Assembly (NCBI GenBank): GCA_905250115.1
Contig: CAJNOI010000053.1
Span: 153,947 to 217,946 of the forward strand
Direction: 5' to 3'
Length of the DNA: 64,000 nucleotides
Origin: Adineta steineri
Lineage: Eukaryota > Rotifera > Eurotatoria > Adinetida > Adinetidae
A program made the translations under genes and the position numbers. Positions 57,856-64,000 of the stretch are shown here, one piece after another. The notes below the pieces were generated by a model. That model did not search any database and was not told where the DNA came from. It saw only the letters and a program-made list of their open reading frames with translations. Each line of letters starts with the position of its first letter. Position 1 is the first letter of the stretch.

Positions 57856-58233
57856 ATGATGATGTATTATTCTATGTTTTTACTCGTTGCATCCGTTATA
57901 TTTAATCAAAATGTTTGGAGTCATACCGTTTCATCGTCAGTTAATACTAATTGCACTATAAATTATAATGGACATGTACTGAAAGATGGTGAAAGTATTG
58001 AAGTACGAGGAAAATTTTATAAAATGGAAGATTGTGGTCTTCATCGAGCTTATCATGCATGTGGAACTTATCTTTTACAAATGGTCAGTATTGCTTGTGA
58101 AGTTGTTGATCAACAAAAACAAAAGCCAATAATATCAAACCGTTTCCGTAGATTTTTAAGACGAAAATTACTTACTGAAGCCTGTTGTGAAACTTTGTGT
58201 ACTGTTTCCGAAATGACACGTTATTGCCCTTGA
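57856..58233 (+). CDS. Insulin-family peptide precursor
   Basis: A single exon encodes about 125 residues. It starts with a signal peptide (MMMYYSMFLLVASVIF). The B-chain-like part has CGTYLLQMVSIAC, with exactly eleven residues between the cysteines, as in insulin B chains. The A-chain-like end LLTEACCETLCTVSEMTRYC has the invariant CC-x3-C-x8-C pattern and closes with Pro; the CTxSE-xxYCP ending resembles molluscan insulin-related peptides. Between them is a basic connecting segment (NRFRRFLRRK) with likely furin-type cleavage sites. Before the B chain are about 50 extra residues with two more cysteines (NTNCTINYNG and KMEDCGLHRAYHAC). The secreted hormone would act through an insulin/IGF-type receptor. 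Upstream non-ATG codons extend the frame, but ATG 57856 gives a good signal peptide. Confidence 0.8.
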   Translation: MMMYYSMFLLVASVIFNQNVWSHTVSSSVNTNCTINYNGHVLKDGESIEVRGKFYKMEDCGLHRAYHACGTYLLQMVSIACEVVDQQKQKPIISNRFRRFLRRKLLTEACCETLCTVSEMTRYCP

Positions 58234-59781
58234 TAATAAAAAAAAACGGTAACTGACAATATTATGTTTATTATTCTATAAATCCCTATATATCGAGCTA
58301 AATTAAGACATGAGACAGTATTTATTTGTTTTTTGTATAATTATCTTTTATTTTATTCTTTGATTCATTAAATAAAAAATAATTTTCAACTAATGAATAA
58401 AACTTTTCACACTAAATTAAAAATGTGTTTATAATAAGAAATAATTACACAATATGTATGTAATATTGAATTATCTAATCAATTCATAAATGTTGCTTGT
58501 TCTGCACTTTAGATAATTCTTTTTTTTTTTTATATAAAATATAATTTTGAATGAAATGAAAGAAAAATAAAAGTGACATAAGAATTGAAGATATTCCAAT
58601 CGTTATAATAATTTTTTTCTATTATAAACAAAGTCAGGCACATATACTCATCAAAAAATTATTTTCAGTATTATTCATTTTCTATAAACAATTATTTGGA
58701 GAGTAATTGAGAACATGACTTTTCAAATTTTGTCTGAGATTTTATATTATCAATTGTTTTATCATATTTATTGTTGAAAATAAAATAAAATCGAAAGTTG
58801 AAGAAGTTTATATTATGATTTTGTAAATACATAATTTGTCACATTATTAATGGTATATGTCGACATTCTATTTAAGAGAAAAGGCGTGATGTTACGTTAT
58901 AAATCATGTTAAAAGGAGGTAATCCGATTTACATATACGCATTTATTTTAATATAAAATAAAAACATATTAAAGTTTGACAGAAGATCTTCTCAAAGTAA
59001 ATTAAAAAATATATAATCGTCAGAAGAGATGTTTATATTAAAAAAATAATATTTTTCATGATTTTTCTCATCAAGTATTTTCTAGTTCTTTCTTTTATTA
59101 TTTAACTAAATTGGAAACTTTTACATAAGGAAGTTTGCAAAGTGAATAATAATTCTTTATTCTTTTAAAGATCTTATAAATACTTCAAAAGTCAATATTA
59201 TACTGCAAGAACACAATGTAACATGTGATGCGAAAATCCTAACGACAATATCAAATTACATTATCGTTCTTTAAACGAATCAATTTTTTTGTTTAAGGAA
59301 AAGAGCACAGTCTGAACTATAAATTTTGAAATTTATACTTGATTGTTATACAAAAATATAGCTTTTTTCAAAACAGATTGTGTAGTTTAAACGTTCTTTC
59401 TATCTAACTGTTTTTTAATGAGAAAAACTAACATTATAAATCTTTTTGTTATGTCTTCACAAAACAATGCATGATTTTTGAAAACAATGACTTTTATTCT
59501 TGCAAAATGACAGTTGGTGTTAAAGATCCTGTTTTTATGTAAAGAATGAACAACTGATCTAAAGATTTTTATCAGAAGGATCAGACAAAATTTTCAAGTG
59601 GTAAAAATAGTTGTAACAATCTTTATTTTTCCGCAAAAGTAAAATTTGGTTAAATAAAAAGAGAATAGAAATAATATAGAAGAGATTTCTTTGTTTTATT
59701 TTAATGTTAGTATTATTTTAAAAAACACCGGTTTTTCGTTAAAATAAGAAGAATAGTTATTATATGGAATGAAATCAATGT
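58234..59781. other. Intergenic, nothing recognised
   Basis: AT-rich sequence between two converging genes (insulin-like on plus, NitFhit on minus), so it should hold both 3' ends. AATAAA-type signals are present near 58237 and elsewhere but are expected by chance at this AT content. Confidence 0.45.
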
Positions 59782-62700
59782 TTATACGTCCGGATAGAAC
59801 AACTTCCTGAGAGTTTTTGCTTCATCAGCCATTTCTTTTTCTTGCCTCCATCCTTTTTCTTTTTTATCGTGATGAGCCAACTAAATAAATACATAAAAAA
59901 TATATTCAGTTTATTTTTCTTTAGATATAGAAATAATTAACCTCGTGATAGATACTATCGTTTTCTTCAAAATCACCAGGTATTCTTGGAAGAATGTGAA
60001 CATGAACATGCTAAAATAATAATAGATTATTTTTAATTTGAATCCTCAATATCTTCTTTTATATTTCTAAATAAAAATTAAATTTTTTGATGATTTCAAC
60101 CCTTTTTTATCCAATACAACATTGGTGAACTAGTTTATTTTACTTGTTTCCCATAGTTAGAAGAATATTCTTGAAATAATATAGACAAAATATTCTAAAA
60201 TTTAGGTCCGATTTCTAACAGAATTATTTTGTCTAAAGAATACAATATATATAATGTCATACGTGGCATAATATTTATTGCGTAGTAATGATATGACATG
60301 AAAGTTTTATTACACAATAATATATATCCTACTGAAAAAATAAAGCTTTCATGTCGTATTTTTATTTGGTCATAAATTTGATGTAAAGTCTAATAGTAAA
60401 GAAACAAAGACGAGGAAAGACTTTTATCCGAGATTATAGATCTAAAAGAACGTTAAATCTTTTTCTGTCAAAATTATTTAAGTTAGGTGCGTATGTTGAA
60501 GACTGGTTCGTATAAATAAATAAAATGTATCACCAGTTTAGTAATTAGTTTCTAGATAATTTTAATGAATATGATTGTCTATGAAGAAACAAATTTAAAG
60601 GAACAGAACGATTTCAGGATCTTTCGTATTCATTTCAAAAAGCATCTTGATGTTTTTATACCGAATATGAATAAGATCCTCCATGATAAGAACGTGTTAG
60701 TATTTCTAGAAAAAAATTACACAAACGAAGCGAAGTATGCAGTAGTGGACAAAGAGCTTTTACCGAAGATGTTATTCTTTTTATTAACTACTCTTGTCTG
60801 TCAGCTTTTTCGTGTGACTTATCTAACTGAGAACTAATACGCGTCTTAAATGATGGAGGAAAAATATTGCTCATAAAAAAACAGTTTTAGAAATTATTTT
60901 AAGAACATTCATTTTCAAAGAGGTTCTCCTAAATTGTCTTTTACTTAGTATGTCCAAGAGGGGTTTTCTAATATGTCGGAGGTTTTAAATTAAATACCTT
61001 AATTGTTTGTCCGGCACATTCTCCATCTTGTATTGCAATACTTAATGATTTTGCTTTATAAAATTCTTCTATTTTTCTTGCAATTAATTGTGTACTTAGA
61101 AATAAATCATTTATTTCTTCAGGATTTAATTGAGAAAATCGTTCAACACGACGAACTGGTGATACAAGTACATCTAAAGTATTTTTGATAAAAATTTTGA
61201 TTTTTTTTTCAAATATATTTACGTCCAGGTACAACCGGTTTTCTGTTAACCAAAGCTAAAGTTAATGTTGAACGAAAAAATATTTGATTTGTTGTTATTT
61301 GTACTTGACCCCAGGTTATTTTTTCTTCTTTGCTATCATCAATTGGTACTAAATATATTTTCTCTTATTTTTTTATTAATAATAAAAATTGATTTTTATA
61401 CCAATTATATTCATTGGTGACATTAATGAATATAAATCACGTCGTCGATGTTCAATTATTGGCATTTTTTCACGTACTTGTTCAATACGTTCAAGATCAA
61501 TATCAACTGTACGCATTGATGGAGATTCTAAACCCATATCTAATAAAACACTTCCCCATGGATCAATAACCTAGATTGAAATAAAAACAAAATAACCAGT
61601 TATATTTATTTTCGAATTAAAAACTGAAACTAACTAAAGAATGTCCATAAGATTCACGTTTAGCATTATGTGAACCAACTTGAGCAGCAGCTACAACAAA
61701 ACATTGATTTTCAATTGCTCGAGCACGAAGTAATATCTAAATTTAATAGATTTCATTTATTTCATACGATATTTAAATTTTTAAAAAATAATCAGTAATA
61801 TCTAGATGAGTTAATATTATTAATTTTTCATAATTGACATACATGTTCTTCCATACTAATCTTGCATAAATAAAGAATTAGCGTTTTCCTTATTTTCAGT
61901 AAGGGCTGGATGGCAGGTCTAATTCCCTTGATTTTTTAAGTGCAAAAATGAATCTAATTTTAACTAAGGCTTAAGTTATTAATAAACTTTATTTAATAAT
62001 AAACATGTTTTTATCTTCTTTCAAATAAATGACTCTATTTATTAGTTGAACTCAATGTTCATTTTAGTTTTACGTTTCAAAGTTTTCTTTTCAATAGATA
62101 GAATAATAGATATTTTACCTCCCAATGAGCTTCTCCGGTATGTTTAGTAAATGCACTTGGATAAGTAAGAATTTGTGCACCATTTTCTGAAGATGCTGTT
62201 AATAATCGAGCAAATTCAACAAAACGAAGATCATAACACTAAAGAAAAAAGTTTTTTGAGAAAAAAAAAATCTTAAAATAAAAACAAACAATTCCAAGAC
62301 CAATTCTTCCAGCTGGTGTTTCAATTGGATTGGCAATTGATGAACCTGGTTGAGTGAAATCTGATTCACGAAGTATTAATGATCCAGCTTGTACATCAAA
62401 TAAATGTATTTTAGAATAATTGCCAACAATATCACCTTGATCATTAATTATTAAATGACTATTTAAGACACGTGTTCCATCTCCTGACTGAAAGATTTAT
62501 TTTATAAAAATAAATATTTGACAAACAAAAAAAGAAGAAGAAACTAACTCGTTGGTGAAAACCACCTAATGATAACCATAATTGATTTTGTTTTGCTAAT
62601 TTTCGATAACCATTTATAATGGGACCATCGATTGATTCAGCTTTTTCAAGTGTTAATGATTTTGAATCACATATATAATCAAATGCTTCAGGAAAAAATA

Positions 62701-62941
62701 CAATCTAATTTGATATTTATTATGATTATGATTTAAATAATATTAAAATGAATAAACTAACTTTAGCTTCTTCTTTTTTTGCTTTATTTATTAATTGTTC
62801 TCCAATTTTAAAATTTTCTTCTTTATTATCACGACAATTTAATTGACATACACCAATACGAACTATTTTACTTGACATTCTTCGAGAATTTTCTTTTAAA
62901 ACAAATAAAGGACTTAGAACAATACGAAGTCGATTAAACAT
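59782..62941 (-). CDS. NitFhit: NitFhit fusion: nitrilase-like hydrolase plus Fhit dinucleoside hydrolase
   Basis: The N-terminal nitrilase-related domain belongs to the Nit1 branch (deaminated glutathione amidase in mammals and yeast). The C-terminal Fhit domain hydrolyses Ap3A/Ap4A. The start [15 protein letters not shown] (ATG 62941) could be a mitochondrial leader before [15 protein letters not shown]. The Nit triad is visible as Glu in FFPEAFDYI, Lys in YSKIHLFD and Cys in [35 protein letters not shown] follows. The Fhit part starts near [15 protein letters not shown], then [12 protein letters not shown], and has the histidine triad HVHVHILPR. The protein ends LRKLFYPDV. Introns are short except those of about 380 bp (61740-62118) and about 1 kb (60012-60987), the latter just before the HIT exon. 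The fusion is known from flies and nematodes. Confidence 0.95.
60565..60837 (+). other. 90-codon open frame on the opposite strand inside the long NitFhit intron
   Basis: The frame opens [20 protein letters not shown] and is Lys/Asn/Leu-rich with a hydrophobic end. It is longer than most chance frames in this intron but shows no family motif. The intron is about 1 kb, against the usual 50-70 bp, so something has inserted or expanded here. Inverted ends and target duplications were not found. It may be a fragment of a mobile element or chance. Confidence 0.2.
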
Positions 62942-63587
62942 GAATAAAACATTATTTTTATAACTTTAGAAATATATCTTTAAAAAAAAACATTTATTTA
63001 CATTTTATCTTATTAAAAATATGTCAGATCGATTTTCGTACAAAATACTATCTTACATAGCACATATTCTCTTTTAATTAGAGATAATGATCAGGAATAT
63101 TAAAAAATCATAATTTAAATAGTTAAAACACAAGATATGAAATTTACGTTTTACGATAATAACGTCAATCAGTGTGTGGGTGTTATGATAATATCTTATT
63201 CACACCCACACTCTCAGCATGGTTCTTCACATAAAAAAAAGACTAGAGATATTCTGAGTAAACTCGTCGAGTTGCATCGAAGCATGTAAAAAGAAAGTAT
63301 TCTACTTTTGAATTACTTTAAATAATATTTCTATAGTAAACTAATTCTCTTCCGCAGAAATATTTATTTTCACTTTTCTTCACATTTTAAAAATGTTTTT
63401 ATCAGAAAAGAAAAGATACAAATTTATCGATGATCTGAAATATATAAAAAGATACTGTTTTTTTTGCTTTTTCTAAAATGTTTATAACAAAAAAAAGCGT
63501 TGATTAATAAGTTATTTTTTCTAAGAATTCTAATGAAAAAAAAATGTTATAAATCAAAATAAATAGTTCGATTGAAATAAATGAAAA
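62942..63587. other. Intergenic with a GT/CA inverted repeat
   Basis: The region lies between the NitFhit start and the 3' end of the aminopeptidase P gene, both on the minus strand, so it should hold the NitFhit promoter. At about 63169-63211 GTGTGTGGGTGTTATGA faces CACACCCACAC, an imperfect palindrome. Similar GTGTGGGTG/CACACCCAC pairs occur at several other places in the window. Confidence 0.5.
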
Positions 63588-64000
63588 TTAAAGAGGTTTT
63601 GTATTGATTTCAAGCCATTTTAATAAACTTGGTTGAACACCTTGTTTTTTCATTTCAACACTTAAAGTTTCATAAACTTTTTCATGATATTTATTTATAT
63701 AATCAATCTAAAGAAAAATAGAAAAAATTCAATTTTCCGCAATAACAGAACATACTTCATCATTAGTTAATATTGAACGATCAATTAGTTTTTGTTGAAT
63801 AGGAGCCATTGTTAATTGTTCAAATGTTAACCAATCTTCATTATAATATCCATACTAAAACAAAAACATTTATTTTTGAAATAAGTTAAAAAGCTTTAGA
63901 CTAACTTTCGAAGCTTTTTTAACGACAACAACACAATTTTCTATACGAATACCAAATTTATTATTCGAATAAAATCCTGGTTCTACATAAATATAAATCA
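63588..64000 (-). CDS. XPNPEP1: Xaa-Pro aminopeptidase 1 (aminopeptidase P), C-terminal part
   Basis: This cytosolic M24-family metalloprotease removes N-terminal residues that precede proline. Only the last exons lie in the window; the start is beyond the right edge. The visible part reads NEPGFYSNNKFGIRIENCVV, with the metal-binding Glu of the GIRIE motif. It continues with YYNEDWLTFEQLTMAPIQQK, the second conserved Glu region (LTFE-LT--PIQ), then LIDRSILTNDE, and IDYINKYHEKVYETL with LLKWLEINTKPL before the stop at 63588-63590. Order and spacing match the family's C-terminus. Introns of about 45-60 bp separate the three visible exons. Confidence 0.9.

Overview
The window looks like nuclear DNA of a small, AT-rich invertebrate, most likely a bdelloid rotifer. 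The evidence is indirect: strong AT bias, many 45-70 bp introns, a Nit-Fhit fusion gene, a ciliary/axonemal gene, tandem lineage-specific 7-TM receptors, a Hox4 gene and very many short non-autonomous DNA transposons. A short TGTGGG-type tract fits the telomere repeat I recall for Adineta. The rotifer assignment is inference; a metazoan origin is secure.

Layout, left to right. CFAP57 (minus, 3' end off the left edge, start at 9696) has introns loaded with MITEs. A tandem duplication at about 10.3-15.6 kb carries two rhodopsin-like 7-TM receptor genes, the first dead and the second intact. Minus-strand housekeeping genes follow: CutA (16.2-16.7), EDC3 (17.0-19.35, with a three-layer transposon nest in intron 1), a Rheb-type GTPase (19.8-20.7) and ERp44 (20.9-24.3). 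On the plus strand are CCDC6 (24.8-26.4) and a kinase-only, apparently N-myristoylated tyrosine kinase (28.9-30.8). Two secreted proteins come next: a Thr/Asn-rich one (32.1) and a Cys-rich one with a CS-alpha-beta-like cysteine pattern (35.4-35.9, minus). A Hox4/Deformed gene (39.9-41.9) has a homeobox cut by three introns.

From 43.7 to 49.9 kb lies a decayed stretch: a mariner-like transposase remnant, an intact single-exon TFIIA-gamma gene and its duplicated pseudogene, a LINE remnant and a broken cysteinyl-tRNA synthetase copy. Then come TM9SF1 (50.2-52.7), tRNA-His (53.16), an insulin-family peptide gene (57.9-58.2), NitFhit (59.8-62.9, minus) and the C-terminal end of aminopeptidase P (63.6 to the right edge, minus).

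The genes form no operon or single pathway. Some share themes: mRNA decapping (EDC3), TOR/insulin-type signalling (Rheb, insulin-like peptide, tyrosine kinase) and the secretory pathway (ERp44, TM9SF1). The most distinctive feature of the window is its set of well-delimited transposons in introns. At least seven have clear 8-bp target-site duplications of hAT type, often perfect; one is flanked by TTAA and one by TA with a paralogous empty site. Exon boundaries were read by eye from splice consensus, frame and family similarity, and may be off by a few bases in homopolymer runs.
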